64,000 bases of DNA, taken from NCBI RefSeq assembly GCF_030369675.1, contig NZ_CP128477.1:1302001-1366000 (forward strand). The letters run 5' to 3'. The notes under the pieces are model-generated. The model saw only the letters and a list, made by a program, of their open reading frames with translations, ran no database searches and had not been told where the DNA came from. Positions 17,759 through 28,068 of the stretch are shown piece after piece. The position numbers and the translations under genes are program-made. The DNA is from Peteryoungia algae. GTDB lineage: Bacteria; Pseudomonadota; Alphaproteobacteria; Rhizobiales; Rhizobiaceae. Each line of letters begins with the position of its first letter. Within the stretch, counting starts at the first letter, position 1.

Positions 17759-18625
17759 TCAGGCCCCGGTCAGCAGCCTGCGACCGGCGCGGGTGATCCA
17801 CGACCCGGAATTCTCGCGCGGCTCGAGGCCACCCTTCTGCAGCAGCGCATAGCTGTCGGAATACCACTGACTGTCCGGATAATTGTGTCCGAGAACGGCT
17901 GCCGCTGCCTGCGCTTCCGACACGACGCCCATGGCGTAGTAGGACTCGACCAGACGCGCCAGAGCTTCCTCGATCTGATTCGTATTCGGATACTGCTCAA
18001 CCACGACGCGGAATCGCGAAATCGCAGCAAGATATTCCTTGCGCTCCAGATAGTAGCGCCCGACCTGCATTTCCTTGCCGGCCAGCTGGTCGCGGGCGAA
18101 ACGCATCTTCGCCTGCGCATCATCGACATATTCCGAGTCGGGGAATTCGTTGACGACCCGCTGCATGGCCTCGATGGTCTTCACCGAATTGCGCTGGTCC
18201 TGCGTGACGCTGGAGATCTGCTTCCAGTAGGAGAGACCGACGAGATACTGCGCGTAGGCAGCATCCTCGGACTTCGGATAGAGGTTCATGTAGCGGTTGC
18301 CGGTGGCGATCGCATCCGCATAGCGGCCGAGCCGGTATTTGGTGAAGGTGCTCATGACCAGCGACTTCTGCGACCACTCTGAGAACGGATGCTGCGCATC
18401 GACGGCGTCGAACTTGCGCGATGCTTCGCTCATATTGCCCGCCTTGATATTGGCGAGGCCCTGATTGTAGAGCACTTCCGGCGGTTCGGTCTCGGCAGCG
18501 AGCTTGCTGATGTCGATATCTGGGTCGCTCTGGCAGCCGGCCAGCACGGCCCCGACCGACATCATCACGCACAGGCCTGCAATACGCGCGGCTTTCTTCA
18601 CAACGACCGATCCCACATGATTCAT
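17759..18625 (-). CDS. bamD: Outer membrane protein assembly factor BamD (lipoprotein)
   Basis: I placed the start at 18625 because it gives a normal lipoprotein signal ending in the lipobox VLAGC; longer frames add a non-signal extension. The 288-aa product has TPR-like helical repeats ([17 protein letters not shown] and similar) and the [11 protein letters not shown] segment typical of BamD/ComL. It is an essential subunit of the BAM complex that inserts beta-barrel proteins into the outer membrane. It lies between lpxC and recN, with a terminator separating it from lpxC, so it probably has its own promoter within 18626-18785. Confidence 0.94.
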   Translation of the reverse strand: MNHVGSVVVKKAARIAGLCVMMSVGAVLAGCQSDPDIDISKLAAETEPPEVLYNQGLANIKAGNMSEASRKFDAVDAQHPFSEWSQKSLVMSTFTKYRLGRYADAIATGNRYMNLYPKSEDAAYAQYLVGLSYWKQISSVTQDQRNSVKTIEAMQRVVNEFPDSEYVDDAQAKMRFARDQLAGKEMQVGRYYLERKEYLAAISRFRVVVEQYPNTNQIEEALARLVESYYAMGVVSEAQAAAAVLGHNYPDSQWYSDSYALLQKGGLEPRENSGSWITRAGRRLLTGA

Positions 18626-18787
18626 TCGAAATGATCCCGATTGCAGCGCCGCTTGAAAACCGTCGCCTTCAACTGGCGTTTCTAGCCACAAAAGCGGCAC
18701 TAGGGCAACGCAGTGATGTGACTTTAACGCATTTTTGTGGCAGGGCGCCCAGAAAGTGCCGTTCGTTCAGTATCTTCCGTCGCCCAG

Positions 18788-18819
18788 CAAAAACGCCGGC
18801 CTCCGCGTGGAAGCCGGCG
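18788..18819 (-). terminator. Terminator after lpxC
   Basis: CGCCGGC (18794-18800) pairs with GCCGGCG (18813-18819). The A-run at 18788-18793 provides the U-tract for minus-strand transcripts. Confidence 0.8.
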
Positions 18820-18847
18820 CGCAATCTTTCCATCGCCCGTTCCGAGG

Positions 18848-19804
18848 TCAGGCCGACCAGGGGGCAAATTCCGGCACCTGGACCGGAACGAATTCACGTG
18901 CGCGGACCTGATAGCTACGGCTCGGGGCCTCCACGACTTCATAGGCCGAGGGATCGCTGAGCAGCGCCTTCAGCGCATTGGCATTCATCTTGTGACCGCC
19001 ACGATAGGAGCGGTAGCAACCGATGAACTGGGCGCCGGCCAGAGCCAGGTCGCCGACGGCATCCAGCGTCTTGTGACGGACGAACTCGTCCTTCTCGTAG
19101 CGCAACCCCTCGACATTGATGACAGTGTCGTCGTCCGAGATGACCACGGAGTTTTCCAGCGAGGAACCGAGCGCGAAACCGGCAGCCCAGAGGCGTTCGA
19201 CATCGCGCATGAAACCGAATGTACGCGCCCGCGACAATTGGGTCTTGAAGGTCTCGGCGGTCAGGTCGCCTTCCCACTTCTGTCGGCCGATCAGCTTGCT
19301 GTCGAAATCGATCTCGACCTCGAAGCGAGTGCCGTCATAGGGGCGGAATTCCGACCAGGACGCACCCGACTCAATGCGCACCGGCTTGGTGACGCGAATG
19401 TAGCGGCGCTTCACGCCCAGATTGGTGATGCCGACCTGCTCGATCGCATCGATAAAGACTTCCGAACTGCCGTCCATGATCGGCATCTCCGCACCGTCGA
19501 CTTCAACGATGACGTTGTCGAGGCCAAGCGCGTAGAGTGCGGCCATCACATGTTCGATGGTCGCAACAGAACGTGCCGGATTGGTGCCGAGCACTGTGCA
19601 GAGATCGGTATTGCCGACATGGGCTGAGACTGCGCGGTATTCGCTGGTCGAACCGTCGTCATGCTGGCGCTGAAACACGATACCGGTCCCGGCCTCGGCC
19701 GGCTGGAAGGTGATCGTCACGTCTCGTCCCGAATGGACCCCGATCCCCGTCAGCGTAAGCGGTGCTGCGATCGTGGTTTGAAATCCGAGCAAAGCAATTG
19801 CCAT
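18848..19804 (-). CDS. lpxC: UDP-3-O-acyl-N-acetylglucosamine deacetylase
   Basis: This 318-aa zinc amidase catalyses the committed step of lipid A synthesis. Zinc ligands are visible in TIEHVMAAL (first His) and RHKTLDAVGD (His and Asp). The catalytic His is in RGGHKMNANAL. The opening LLGFQTTIAAPLTLTGIGVHSG is typical. Length is within the family range, with a slightly extended C-terminus (PSRSYQVRAREFVPVQVPEF). It is separated from ftsZ by 259 bp and the ftsZ terminator, so it is probably transcribed from its own promoter in that gap. Confidence 0.97.
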   Translation of the reverse strand: MAIALLGFQTTIAAPLTLTGIGVHSGRDVTITFQPAEAGTGIVFQRQHDDGSTSEYRAVSAHVGNTDLCTVLGTNPARSVATIEHVMAALYALGLDNVIVEVDGAEMPIMDGSSEVFIDAIEQVGITNLGVKRRYIRVTKPVRIESGASWSEFRPYDGTRFEVEIDFDSKLIGRQKWEGDLTAETFKTQLSRARTFGFMRDVERLWAAGFALGSSLENSVVISDDDTVINVEGLRYEKDEFVRHKTLDAVGDLALAGAQFIGCYRSYRGGHKMNANALKALLSDPSAYEVVEAPSRSYQVRAREFVPVQVPEFAPWSA

Positions 19805-20013
19805 TCCGATAGCCTTAATATGAAGCGACGAGGCGGTGGATCTGAATTCTCGTCGTAAACTTGTGTCGAAGGGGCTCGAAGCCCTGTTCCGATCACATAC
19901 ATACGTGGCCCCGCCCTTCCAGCCAAATCACTCATTCTTTCGCTTTGTAACGAAGCCAGGCCATTGATTAAAATCAATAATTTCACACGCCGAAACAGAT
20001 GGCAAAACGCAAG

Positions 20014-20040
20014 AAACCCGGGCCTTGGCGGCCCGGGTTT
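20014..20040 (-). terminator. Terminator after ftsZ
   Basis: AAACCCGGGCC pairs perfectly with GGCCCGGGTTT over a 5-base loop. It lies 24 bp past the ftsZ stop codon. Confidence 0.85.
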
Positions 20041-20063
20041 CGTTCACGAGTCGTTGTCCGAAC

Positions 20064-21809
20064 TCAGCTCGTCTGGCGGCGCAGGAAGGCCGGGATCTCG
20101 AGCTGGTCATCTTCGCTGGTTGCCCGGGCGGGCGTTGCGCGGCCCTGGTCATCGAGCTGGCCACGACGCGGTGCGTAAAGGCTGGCTTCGGCCGAGAGCG
20201 GGCGGCGCTGCTGCGAGGGAGCAACAGGGGCCGAACCGGTCATGTCACCCATCACAGGCTCCTCGTCGGCCTGACGGCCAAGCGAGTTGGTGATGCGCTT
20301 CAGCAGACCCATCGGGCCGCGTTCGTCCTGGCCGGCGGGAGCCGCCGGCTGGGCGCGGTGATCGATTTCGGCGCGCAGCACGGGCGGGAAGTCCTCGACC
20401 TTGGGCATGCGGACCGGTTCGGGCGCCATGCGGGACTCGGCCGCAACAGGGGCCGGCGCGACAGGCGCCTGCATGACCGGCGCAGGCTGCGGCATCACCG
20501 GAGCTGGCTGGCTCATGACCGGGGCCGGAGCGGCCGGCTGGATCATCTGCGGGGCCGGAGCGGCTTCCGGAGCCGGCGAAGCGAACAGGCGGCTTGCCGG
20601 GCGGAAGTCCTGCGACGGAGCAGCCTGCGGCTGGTTCAGCGGCTGACGGGCGGCTGCGATTTCGAGTTCGCGTTCCATGGCTGCTTCAGCGGAACGGATG
20701 GTGTCTGCGACCGGATCCATGGTCGACTTGGGGGCCTGCGCCATTGCAGGCTGAAATGCGGCCGGTGCCGGAGCAACGGCCGCGGAGGAACGCATAGCAG
20801 GCTTTGCCAGCGGCGTGGCTTCGAAGCCCTTGGATGCAAGTGCCGCACGGTCGATGCCGGTAGCGACGACCGAGACGCGGATGATGCCTTCGAGTGCTTC
20901 GTCGAAGGTCGCGCCGAGGATGATGTTCGCATCCGGATCGACTTCTTCGCGGATACGGGTCGCTGCTTCATCGACTTCGAACAGGGTCAGGTCACGACCG
21001 CCGGTGATCGAGATCAGGAGGCCCTGGGCACCCTTCATCGAGGTTTCGTCGAGCAACGGGTTGGCGATTGCCGCTTCGGCAGCCTGCATGGCGCGGCCTT
21101 CGCCCGATGCTTCGCCGGTACCCATCATGGCGCGCCCCATCTCGCGCATCACGGAGCGAACGTCCGCGAAGTCAAGGTTGATCAGGCCTTCCTTGACCAT
21201 GAGGTCCGTGATGCAGGCAACGCCGGAATAGAGCACCTGGTCGGCCATCGCGAAGGCATCAGCAAAGGTGGTGCGGTCGTTGGCGATGCGGAAGAGGTTC
21301 TGGTTCGGAATGACGATCAGGGTGTCGACCGACTTCTGCAATTCCTCGATGCCGGATTCGGCAAGCCGCATGCGGCGAGCGCCTTCGAAGTGGAACGGCT
21401 TCGTGACGACGCCGACGGTCAGGATGCCCTTGTTGCGGGCGGCCTGGGCGACGACCGGAGCTGCACCGGTACCGGTACCACCACCCATGCCGGCGGTGAC
21501 GAAGCACATGTGGGTACCGTTGAGATGGTCGATGATCTCGTCGATGCACTCCTCAGCGGCCGCGCGACCGACTTCCGGCTGCGAGCCGGCGCCGAGACCC
21601 TCGGTGACATTCACGCCGAGCTGGATGATACGCTCGGCCTTGGTCATGGTCAGCGCCTGGGCATCCGTATTGGCAACGACGAAATCGACGCCCTGCAGAC
21701 CAGCGGTGATCATGTTATTGACGGCATTGCCGCCGCCGCCACCGACACCGAAAACGGTGATGCGGGGCTTCAGCTCAGTGATATCTGGCTTCTGCAGCTT
21801 GATGGTCAT
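20064..21809 (-). CDS. ftsZ: Cell division protein FtsZ with long C-terminal linker
   Basis: The start was placed at 21809, where AAGGAA precedes [13 protein letters not shown], the standard rhizobial beginning. The 581-aa tubulin-like GTPase assembles the Z-ring. [13 protein letters not shown] is at about 21-33 and the tubulin signature GGGTGTG at 109-115. The GTPase body ends near residue 325. A roughly 240-residue Pro/Ala/Gln-rich linker with PAPVM-type repeats follows. The last residues [10 protein letters not shown] form the conserved peptide that binds FtsA and other partners. The long linker is typical of Rhizobiales. It is last in the dcw cluster, after ftsA. Confidence 0.98.
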   Translation of the reverse strand: MTIKLQKPDITELKPRITVFGVGGGGGNAVNNMITAGLQGVDFVVANTDAQALTMTKAERIIQLGVNVTEGLGAGSQPEVGRAAAEECIDEIIDHLNGTHMCFVTAGMGGGTGTGAAPVVAQAARNKGILTVGVVTKPFHFEGARRMRLAESGIEELQKSVDTLIVIPNQNLFRIANDRTTFADAFAMADQVLYSGVACITDLMVKEGLINLDFADVRSVMREMGRAMMGTGEASGEGRAMQAAEAAIANPLLDETSMKGAQGLLISITGGRDLTLFEVDEAATRIREEVDPDANIILGATFDEALEGIIRVSVVATGIDRAALASKGFEATPLAKPAMRSSAAVAPAPAAFQPAMAQAPKSTMDPVADTIRSAEAAMERELEIAAARQPLNQPQAAPSQDFRPASRLFASPAPEAAPAPQMIQPAAPAPVMSQPAPVMPQPAPVMQAPVAPAPVAAESRMAPEPVRMPKVEDFPPVLRAEIDHRAQPAAPAGQDERGPMGLLKRITNSLGRQADEEPVMGDMTGSAPVAPSQQRRPLSAEASLYAPRRGQLDDQGRATPARATSEDDQLEIPAFLRRQTS

Positions 21810-21904
21810 GGTACCCGTTCCTTCTTTTTCCGGCCGCATCGCCAAGCCGGCCATGTCATTTCAACAGATTTCCCTTGGCCGAACCTTGTGGTCGGAGGGT
21901 GAAC

Positions 21905-23236
21905 TCAAAAACTCTCTTTCAGCCACTGACCCATGCGGGCGAACCGGCTGTTTCCGTTGCCGAAGGGCGAGAAGAGCCCGCCCTGTCCGGCATGTGTTTC
22001 CTGATCCGCCATCTGCGGATAGATCGTCAGGCCGACGGCCGTCGAGAAGGCCGGTCCCTTGGCCGCGGCCGGCAGACCCGACACGCCCATCGGACGACCG
22101 ATACGCACGTTCCGGGCCAGAATACGGCGGGCCGCCTCCGGCATCCCTGTCAGCTGGCACGCACCACCCGTCAGAACCACGCGCTTTCCGACGACAGGCG
22201 AGAAGCCGGACCTCTGGATCCGGTCGCGCAGCATTTCGAGGGTCTCCTCGATGCGCGCGCTGATGATCCGGGTCAGAAGCGCCTTCGACACCTGGGTCGG
22301 CTGGTCGCGATCGTCTTCGCCGATTGGCGGGACGGACACGACTTCGCGATCGTCGGCGCCGTTGGCGACAGCCGAACCGTGAACGACCTTCAGACGTTCT
22401 GCATCCTCGATACGGGTGGAAAGCCCGCGCGCCAGATCGGTCGTCACATGGTGACCGCCGATCCCGATGGCGTCCGTATGGATCAACTTGCCTTGAGCGA
22501 AGACAGAGATGGTGGTCATGCCACCGCCCATGTCGATCGCCGCGCAACCCAGCTCCACCTCGTCGTCGACCAGGGCCGCAAGGCCGCTGGCATAAGGCGT
22601 GGCAACCACGCCCTCGACGGTCAGATGGGCCCTGTTGATGCAGAGCTCCAGATTGCGGAGCGCAGCGCGTTCGGCCGTGACCACGTGCATGTCGACGCCG
22701 AGAACATCGCCATACATTCCAAGGGGATCACGGATTCCCCTCTCTCCGTCAAGTGAAAAGCCGGTCGGGAGCGAATGCAGGACCGCACGATCGTTGCCCT
22801 GGGACTGCTGACCGGCAGCAATGAGCACCTTGCGCAGGTCGCCCGCTTCCACTTCCTGACCACCGAGATCGATGGAGGCCGTGTAGACGTCCGAACCGAT
22901 ACGGCCAGCAGATACGTTGACAATCAGGCTCTCCACCGTGAGGCCCGCCATGCGCTCAGCCGCATCGACGGCGAGGCGCACGACGTTTTCAACCGCATCG
23001 AGATCAGCGATCACGCCGGACTTGATGCCATGCGAACGCTGGTGCCCGAGGCCGATGACCTCGACATTGTGGGTGCGCCCCGGAAGAACTGCGGATTCGC
23101 GGCGCGGCGTGAGCCGGGCGATGATGCACACAACCTTGGTCGAGCCGATGTCGAGCACCGAAACGACATGTGCACGCTTCGAGGAGAGAGGCTTCGTGCG
23201 GGGGAGACCGAAGGAGGAGCCGCCAAAGATACTCAT
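21905..23236 (-). CDS. ftsA: Cell division protein FtsA
   Basis: This 443-aa actin-like ATPase tethers FtsZ to the membrane. Phosphate-binding loop SVLDIGSTKVVCIIARL is near residue 30, the SHDS-like 1C subdomain lies around 95-170, and AIDMGGGMTTISVFAQGK near 245. The extreme C-terminus (ARMGQWLKESF) is amphipathic, as expected of the membrane-targeting helix. The ATG overlaps the ftsQ stop (ATGA), indicating translational coupling. It is followed after 95 bp by ftsZ. Confidence 0.97.
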   Translation of the reverse strand: MSIFGGSSFGLPRTKPLSSKRAHVVSVLDIGSTKVVCIIARLTPRRESAVLPGRTHNVEVIGLGHQRSHGIKSGVIADLDAVENVVRLAVDAAERMAGLTVESLIVNVSAGRIGSDVYTASIDLGGQEVEAGDLRKVLIAAGQQSQGNDRAVLHSLPTGFSLDGERGIRDPLGMYGDVLGVDMHVVTAERAALRNLELCINRAHLTVEGVVATPYASGLAALVDDEVELGCAAIDMGGGMTTISVFAQGKLIHTDAIGIGGHHVTTDLARGLSTRIEDAERLKVVHGSAVANGADDREVVSVPPIGEDDRDQPTQVSKALLTRIISARIEETLEMLRDRIQRSGFSPVVGKRVVLTGGACQLTGMPEAARRILARNVRIGRPMGVSGLPAAAKGPAFSTAVGLTIYPQMADQETHAGQGGLFSPFGNGNSRFARMGQWLKESF

Positions 23237-24165
23237 ATCTTCTGCTCCAGTTTCTTGAGGACCTTGCTACGCTCTTCAAGAGCGGCCGTGCGGCGCTCCT
23301 GCGCCCCGGGCGTCAGGCGCACGGCAACACGATCAGGCAAGCGCAGATCGACGACGGCAATATCGCGCGAAAGAACCTGCTGCTCCTCGTCGAAACGGGT
23401 CAGCAGCGCGAGCGCGCCGGCGACATTCACCTCCGGCAAACGCACGATGACGCCATTGTCGAGATGGACATCCCACCGACGACCGCCGACACGAACGAAA
23501 GCCTTTACGCGCGATGCGATCGCCGGCCACTTGGAGAATTCCTCGTCGATGGCAGCAGCAGCCGTTTCGGCGTCACGACCGACGAAAAGCGGAAGCGAGG
23601 CAAACTTGTTGTCGCGCAGCGGCGCGATCACCGAACCCGAGCGCTCGATCAGGGAGAGGTCCGTGCCATGTTGCCAGATGCCAAAAGCCTGACGTTCACG
23701 CAGAACAACCTCGACCGTCGACGGATAAACCTTCCGCACATCAGCCGATTCAACCCAGGGCAGCTCGGCCAGCGCCCTGCGGGCGCTCGCAATGTCGAGA
23801 CCGAGCAAGCTGGTCGATCCATCGAGACCGAGCAGCTGAAGGATGTCGATTTCCGACGTGTGCTGATTGCCGGAGACACTGATATCCTCGACGGCAAAAC
23901 CGGCGGAAGCCGTGACGGATTGCATGACGACTGGACCATGGCCACCAACGACGACGCCATGCAGGCAGACAACACCGTAAAATGCACCAAGGCTCACCTT
24001 GCCGAGATGACGAGGCAGCGCAATCCGACCGGAAAACAGACTGATCACGAAACGAACGAGACGACGAAGCGGGCGCGGAAGCACCTTGGCCTCCGTCGAG
24101 GCACGCGGAGCAGCCGGATAGACCCGGGATGCATCAGCCAGTTTTTTGCCGCTCAACGAGAACAA
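23233..24165 (-). CDS. ftsQ: Cell division protein FtsQ
   Basis: I chose a TTG start at 24165 because GGAGG lies seven bases upstream and the resulting [12 protein letters not shown] beginning resembles other rhizobial FtsQ. An ATG at 24186 lies before that ribosome-binding site. The 310-aa bitopic protein has a basic cytosolic N-terminus, one transmembrane helix (around [20 protein letters not shown]), a POTRA domain ([20 protein letters not shown]), and a FtsQ domain with [17 protein letters not shown]. It scaffolds the divisome in the periplasm. Its 5' end overlaps the end of ddl by 13 bp. Confidence 0.92.
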   Translation of the reverse strand: MFSLSGKKLADASRVYPAAPRASTEAKVLPRPLRRLVRFVISLFSGRIALPRHLGKVSLGAFYGVVCLHGVVVGGHGPVVMQSVTASAGFAVEDISVSGNQHTSEIDILQLLGLDGSTSLLGLDIASARRALAELPWVESADVRKVYPSTVEVVLRERQAFGIWQHGTDLSLIERSGSVIAPLRDNKFASLPLFVGRDAETAAAAIDEEFSKWPAIASRVKAFVRVGGRRWDVHLDNGVIVRLPEVNVAGALALLTRFDEEQQVLSRDIAVVDLRLPDRVAVRLTPGAQERRTAALEERSKVLKKLEQKI

Positions 24166-25079
24166 GAGGCGTCCTCCACCATCCAACGTACGAATTCACC
24201 AAAGCCATAGCCCGCATGGGCAGCCATTTCCGGCAGCAACGAGGTGGGGGTCATGCCGGGCTGGTTGTTGAGTTCCAGCCAGATCAGATCACCATCCTCA
24301 GCGAAGCGGTCGTCGTAGCGGAAGTCGGACCGACTCACTCCGCGACACCCGAGCGCCTGATGTGCCTTCAGCGCCAATGATTGTATTTTTTGGTAAATTA
24401 TCGGTGAAATTTGCGCAGGAAGTACGTGTTGCGAACCGCCCGCCGCATACTTGGAGTCATAATCGTAGAAGCTGTGCCCGAGCGGCACGATTTCGGTCAC
24501 GCCGAGCACCTTGCCATCCATGACGCCGCAGGTGAGTTCGCGACCCGCCACATAGCGCTCGACCATGACGATGTCGCCGTAGCGCCACTCGCTGGAGGTC
24601 AGGATCTGCGGCGGATGAGCCATGTCTTCGCGCACGATGACAACACCGAAGCTGGAGCCCTCGCGGACCGGCTTCACCACGTAGGGCGGCTTCATCGGAT
24701 GCTCATTGCCGATATCCAGGCGGTTCATCACAAGCGCTTCAGCAACCGGAATACCAGCCTGTGCGGCAACGATCTTCGCCTGCTTCTTGTCCATGGCGAG
24801 CGCCGATGCCAGCACACCGGAATGGGTATACGGGATTTCGAGATATTCGAGCACGCCCTGGATCGTACCATCCTCACCGAAGGGACCATGCAGCGCATTG
24901 AAGGCGACATCCGGCTTCAGATCTCCAAGGACACGACCGATGTCGCGACCGACATCGACCCGTGTGACACGGAACCCCTCGCCTTCGAGGGCATCAGCGC
25001 AGGCATTACCCGACGACAAGCTCACGGGCCGCTCGGAGGACAATCCACCCATCAAAACCGCGACATGCTCGCCACTCAT
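24153..25079 (-). CDS. ddl: D-alanine--D-alanine ligase
   Basis: This 308-aa ATP-grasp enzyme joins two D-alanines for the UDP-MurNAc-pentapeptide. Key parts are [19 protein letters not shown] at the N-terminus, the [12 protein letters not shown] loop, the [15 protein letters not shown]-binding stretch, and the metal-binding end [17 protein letters not shown]. The length fits DdlB. It starts the ddl-ftsQ-ftsA-ftsZ subcluster and overlaps ftsQ. A 600-bp gap with several TTAA motifs lies upstream, so an internal promoter for the division genes is likely there. Confidence 0.97.
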   Translation of the reverse strand: MSGEHVAVLMGGLSSERPVSLSSGNACADALEGEGFRVTRVDVGRDIGRVLGDLKPDVAFNALHGPFGEDGTIQGVLEYLEIPYTHSGVLASALAMDKKQAKIVAAQAGIPVAEALVMNRLDIGNEHPMKPPYVVKPVREGSSFGVVIVREDMAHPPQILTSSEWRYGDIVMVERYVAGRELTCGVMDGKVLGVTEIVPLGHSFYDYDSKYAAGGSQHVLPAQISPIIYQKIQSLALKAHQALGCRGVSRSDFRYDDRFAEDGDLIWLELNNQPGMTPTSLLPEMAAHAGYGFGEFVRWMVEDASCSR

Positions 25080-25267
25080 TTACGCCTCGCAAATCCCTGA
25101 ACCGGCCGATCATCGCGTCACCGCATCGGCTCTGTATGATCAGTTCAACTACATTAAGGTTAATGAACCGTTTACTTTCGTTAACCGGCACGACGGATCC
25201 AGCGCGGCCGAAGCTCCCACACGACTTTAGAACTTGTTTATAAACAATTGGATTTACGAAGGTAAAT
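25080..25267. promoter_or_regulatory. Regulatory region upstream of ddl-ftsQAZ
   Basis: The stretch holds CATTAAGGTTAATG (25152-25165), a TTAACC half-site at 25181-25186, and a perfect AT-rich palindrome TTGTTTATAAACAA at 25234-25247. TTAA-containing sites suggest CtrA, which controls ftsQA in Caulobacter, but a full TTAA-N7-TTAA is not present. No gene is visible in this part. Confidence 0.35.
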
Positions 25268-25480
25268 TCAGGAACGAGACGTCCGCACCTCCCGACCTGA
25301 GGCACACACCTCCGCGTGTCCATGCGCCGGACAGGAGGTATCGAACAGCGCTTCGACGGGCTGTTTCGCATGCACGATTCGATTCCGCCCGCTCGATTTT
25401 GCGAGCTGAAGGGCGCGATCCACACCCGGCCGAACGCGCAAGGCAGAAGCCCGAGCGCAATAAGGATCAGAGTCCGAGGA
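25268..25480 (-). pseudogene. Relic of a GGDEF-domain gene inside the dcw cluster
   Basis: In the minus-strand frame ending at TGA 25268, positions 25361-25426 encode GVDRALQLAKSSGRNRIVHAKQ. This matches the end of GGDEF domains (usual form ADRALYxAKxxGRNR). Upstream in the same frame the sequence is degenerate (DSDPYCARASALRV), and neither the GGDEF loop nor the metal-binding part can be found. It is therefore a truncated, decayed diguanylate cyclase. It sits between murB and ddl, where many relatives have the two genes close together. Confidence 0.6.
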
Positions 25481-25616
25481 TGTTGGGCAGATGGGCGGAG
25501 ATGGCTGTTCTGGCCGCCGTGAAGGCTGATCTGATCACAACCGCGCGTGACACACGAAAATCGCACCAGGCGTCAACCTGACCGATCATCCGCAGGCCGG
25601 CCAGATTGAACACGAA

Positions 25617-25640
25617 ACTCCCCGCAAGCGCGGGGAGCCA
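25617..25640 (-). terminator. Possible terminator after murB
   Basis: CTCCCCGC-AA-GCGCGGGGAG-type hairpin located about 45 bp beyond the murB stop codon. The U-tract is weak (AGTTTCG on the transcript), so efficiency is uncertain. Confidence 0.5.
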
Positions 25641-25680
25641 AGATCAGCAAGGTTCAAACTCGTCGGGTCATAGGAGAGGT

Positions 25681-26655
25681 TTATACGGCAACGACGCCCA
25701 TGAACGCCTTGACCTCGCGGCCCGGCATGAAGATGCCGAGACGCTTGATTTCCCATTCGAGCTTGACACCGGAGGTCTCGAAAACCCGCTGGCGCACGGT
25801 CTCGCCAAGATATTCGAGATCGTAGCCCGTGGCATGACCGACATTGATCATGAAGTTGCAGTGTAGCGACGACATCTGCGCCCCGCCGATCATCAGACCA
25901 CGGCAACCCGCCTCGTCGATCAGCTCCCAGGCTGAATGCCCTTCCGGATTCTTGAAGGTCGAACCGCCGGTCTTTTCCTTGACCGGTTGCACGGTCTCCC
26001 GGTGATGGCGAACCGCGTCCATATCGGCGCGGATCTTCGCCTTCTCCTCCGGATAGCCCTCGAAAAGCGCGCTGGTGAAGATGAGCCCCTCTGACGCTGC
26101 CGAATGGCGATAGGTGTAGCCCATGTCTGCATTTGACAGGACATGGACATTGCCCTTGCGGTCGACAGCTTCGACCTCGATCAGCCGACCCGCCGTGTCG
26201 CCACCATTCGCGCCGGCATTCATGCGGATTGCGCCGCCGATCGAGCCTGGAATGCCATAGTAGAAATGGAAGCCGCCGATATTGTTGTCCATCGCCATGG
26301 CAGCAATGTGCTTGTCCGGGCAGATCGCGCCCGCCCGGATACGGTTTTCGCCCGCAAGCTCCACCTGGCCGAAGCCCTTGGCGGACAGGCGGATCACCAC
26401 ACCGGGGATCCCGCCGTCACGCACGAGCAGGTTTGAACCGACGCCGACCACCGTCAGCGGCACCTCTTCCGGCAGAAGCTTGAGGAAGGCCGTCAGATCC
26501 TCGACATCATGCGGCTGGAACATGAGTTCGGCCAGGCCGCCGGCCTGGAACCATGTGACCCGATCCATCGGCGCGTCCGTCGTCAGCCGCCCCTTGAGAT
26601 CGTTGACTTCAGGGCCGAGTGACGCCAGAAGCTTTTCCCCATCCACCTGTTTCAT
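25681..26655 (-). CDS. murB: UDP-N-acetylenolpyruvoylglucosamine reductase
   Basis: This 324-aa flavoenzyme reduces UDP-GlcNAc-enolpyruvate to UDP-MurNAc with NADPH. FAD-binding segments are [12 protein letters not shown] (about 96-107) and [20 protein letters not shown]. The catalytic Ser is in GGSTFKNP, and the type-specific HCNFMIN stretch is near the end. It begins directly at the murC stop codon, so coupling is likely. The length is normal for the type II-like MurB of alphaproteobacteria. Confidence 0.97.
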   Translation of the reverse strand: MKQVDGEKLLASLGPEVNDLKGRLTTDAPMDRVTWFQAGGLAELMFQPHDVEDLTAFLKLLPEEVPLTVVGVGSNLLVRDGGIPGVVIRLSAKGFGQVELAGENRIRAGAICPDKHIAAMAMDNNIGGFHFYYGIPGSIGGAIRMNAGANGGDTAGRLIEVEAVDRKGNVHVLSNADMGYTYRHSAASEGLIFTSALFEGYPEEKAKIRADMDAVRHHRETVQPVKEKTGGSTFKNPEGHSAWELIDEAGCRGLMIGGAQMSSLHCNFMINVGHATGYDLEYLGETVRQRVFETSGVKLEWEIKRLGIFMPGREVKAFMGVVAV

Positions 26656-28068
26656 TTATGACTTTCCCGAAATCGCATCTAGTTCCGTCGGCAGGGCAGC
26701 CGCCCACTGCGTGATGTTGCCTGCCCCCAACAGGACCACAAAATCACCCGGTTGTGCAATGCCCGCGACGAGCGAGGACAATTGCTCGGGCGCGGCCAAG
26801 TAGCGCGCATCGCGATGACCACCGGACTTGATCCGCGATACCAGCGCCTCCGAATCGATCCCCTCGATCGGCTCTTCGCCCGCAGCATAGACCGGGGACA
26901 GGAAGATCGTATCGGCATCGTTGAAGCAATTGGCAAAGTCATCGAACAGGCTCGCAAGCCGGCTGAAGCGGTGCGGCTGGTGAACGGCGATGATGCGTCC
27001 CTGGCACGCTTCCCGTGCGGCTCTCAGTACAGCCTTGATCTCAACCGGATGGTGGCCGTAGTCGTCGAAGACCTGCACACCGTTCGAAGCGCCCGTCAGC
27101 GTGAAGCGACGCTTGACACCACCAAAACCGGCAAGCCCCTTGCGGATCGCCTCTTCCGGAATATCGAGGCGGTTCGCGACCGTGATTGCAGCACAGGCAT
27201 TGGAAATGTTGTGCCGCCCCGGCATTGGCAGCACCAGGTCCTTGAAGGTGAACACCCGCCCGGTGCGGCGACGGCGGATCTCGACGTCGAAGATCGAGCG
27301 TATGCCATCCAGGCGCACATTGGAGTACCGCACGTCGGCCTGCGGATTCTCCCCATAGGTGATCACCTTGCGATCCTCAATGCGGCTGACGAGCGCCTGC
27401 ACTTCCGGATGGTCGAGGCACATCACACCGAAGCCGTAGAACGGCACGTTTTCGACAAACTGGCGGAACGCCGCACGCGCATTGTCGAAAGTTCCGTAAT
27501 GGTCGAGATGTTCCGGATCGATATTGGTGACGATCGCCACATCGGCCGGCAGCTTCAGGAAGGTACCGTCGGACTCGTCCGCCTCGACCACCATCCACTC
27601 ACCCTCGCCCATGCGGGCATTCGTGCCGTAAGCGTTGATGATACCGCCATTGATGACCGTCGGGTCGCGCCCGCCGGCATCGAGAAGGGCCGCAACCATC
27701 GACGTGGTCGTCGTCTTGCCATGCGTGCCGCCCACCGCAATTGCATTGCGAAAGCGCATCAGTTCGGCAAGCATCTCGGCGCGACGGACGATCGGCAAAA
27801 GCTTCTCGCGCGCCGCAATCAGTTCCGGATTGTTCTTCTTGATCGCGGTCGAAACGACGACGACTTCGGACTCACCGAGATTTTCCGCCGTATGGCCGAC
27901 AAAGACCTCGATACCCTTGGCCCGCAACCGCTGGACATTGGCACTCTCCGACTGATCGGAGCCTTGGACCTTGTGTCCGAGATTGTGCAGGACCTCTGCG
28001 ATCCCGCTCATTCCGATGCCGCCGATCCCGATGAAATGGACCAGGCCGATGGATTTCGGCATTTTCAT
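26656..28068 (-). CDS. murC: UDP-N-acetylmuramate--L-alanine ligase
   Basis: This 470-aa Mur ligase adds the first amino acid, L-Ala, to UDP-MurNAc. The N-terminal Rossmann part has [16 protein letters not shown]. The P-loop is [12 protein letters not shown] near residues 110-120, the central domain has EADESDGTF, and the C-terminal part contains [11 protein letters not shown], characteristic of MurC. Start and stop overlap murG and adjoin murB respectively (the ATG overlaps the murG stop), consistent with one polycistronic message. Confidence 0.98.
   Translation of the reverse strand: MKMPKSIGLVHFIGIGGIGMSGIAEVLHNLGHKVQGSDQSESANVQRLRAKGIEVFVGHTAENLGESEVVVVSTAIKKNNPELIAAREKLLPIVRRAEMLAELMRFRNAIAVGGTHGKTTTTSMVAALLDAGGRDPTVINGGIINAYGTNARMGEGEWMVVEADESDGTFLKLPADVAIVTNIDPEHLDHYGTFDNARAAFRQFVENVPFYGFGVMCLDHPEVQALVSRIEDRKVITYGENPQADVRYSNVRLDGIRSIFDVEIRRRRTGRVFTFKDLVLPMPGRHNISNACAAITVANRLDIPEEAIRKGLAGFGGVKRRFTLTGASNGVQVFDDYGHHPVEIKAVLRAAREACQGRIIAVHQPHRFSRLASLFDDFANCFNDADTIFLSPVYAAGEEPIEGIDSEALVSRIKSGGHRDARYLAAPEQLSSLVAGIAQPGDFVVLLGAGNITQWAAALPTELDAISGKS

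Noticed and set aside
15992..18382. 796-codon plus-strand open frame opposite recN and bamD
   Set aside because: It spans two well-identified minus-strand genes and has no recognisable motif.
20025..21902. 625-codon plus-strand open frame opposite ftsZ
   Set aside because: It is antisense to ftsZ, with skewed composition and no homology recognised.
25006..25566. 186-codon minus-strand open frame in the murB-ddl gap
   Set aside because: It overlaps the start of ddl in another frame. The only recognisable protein signal in the gap is the GGDEF tail, which lies in a different frame.
25234..25581. 115-codon plus-strand open frame in the same gap
   Set aside because: It has no family pattern, begins inside the AT palindrome and lacks a ribosome-binding site.
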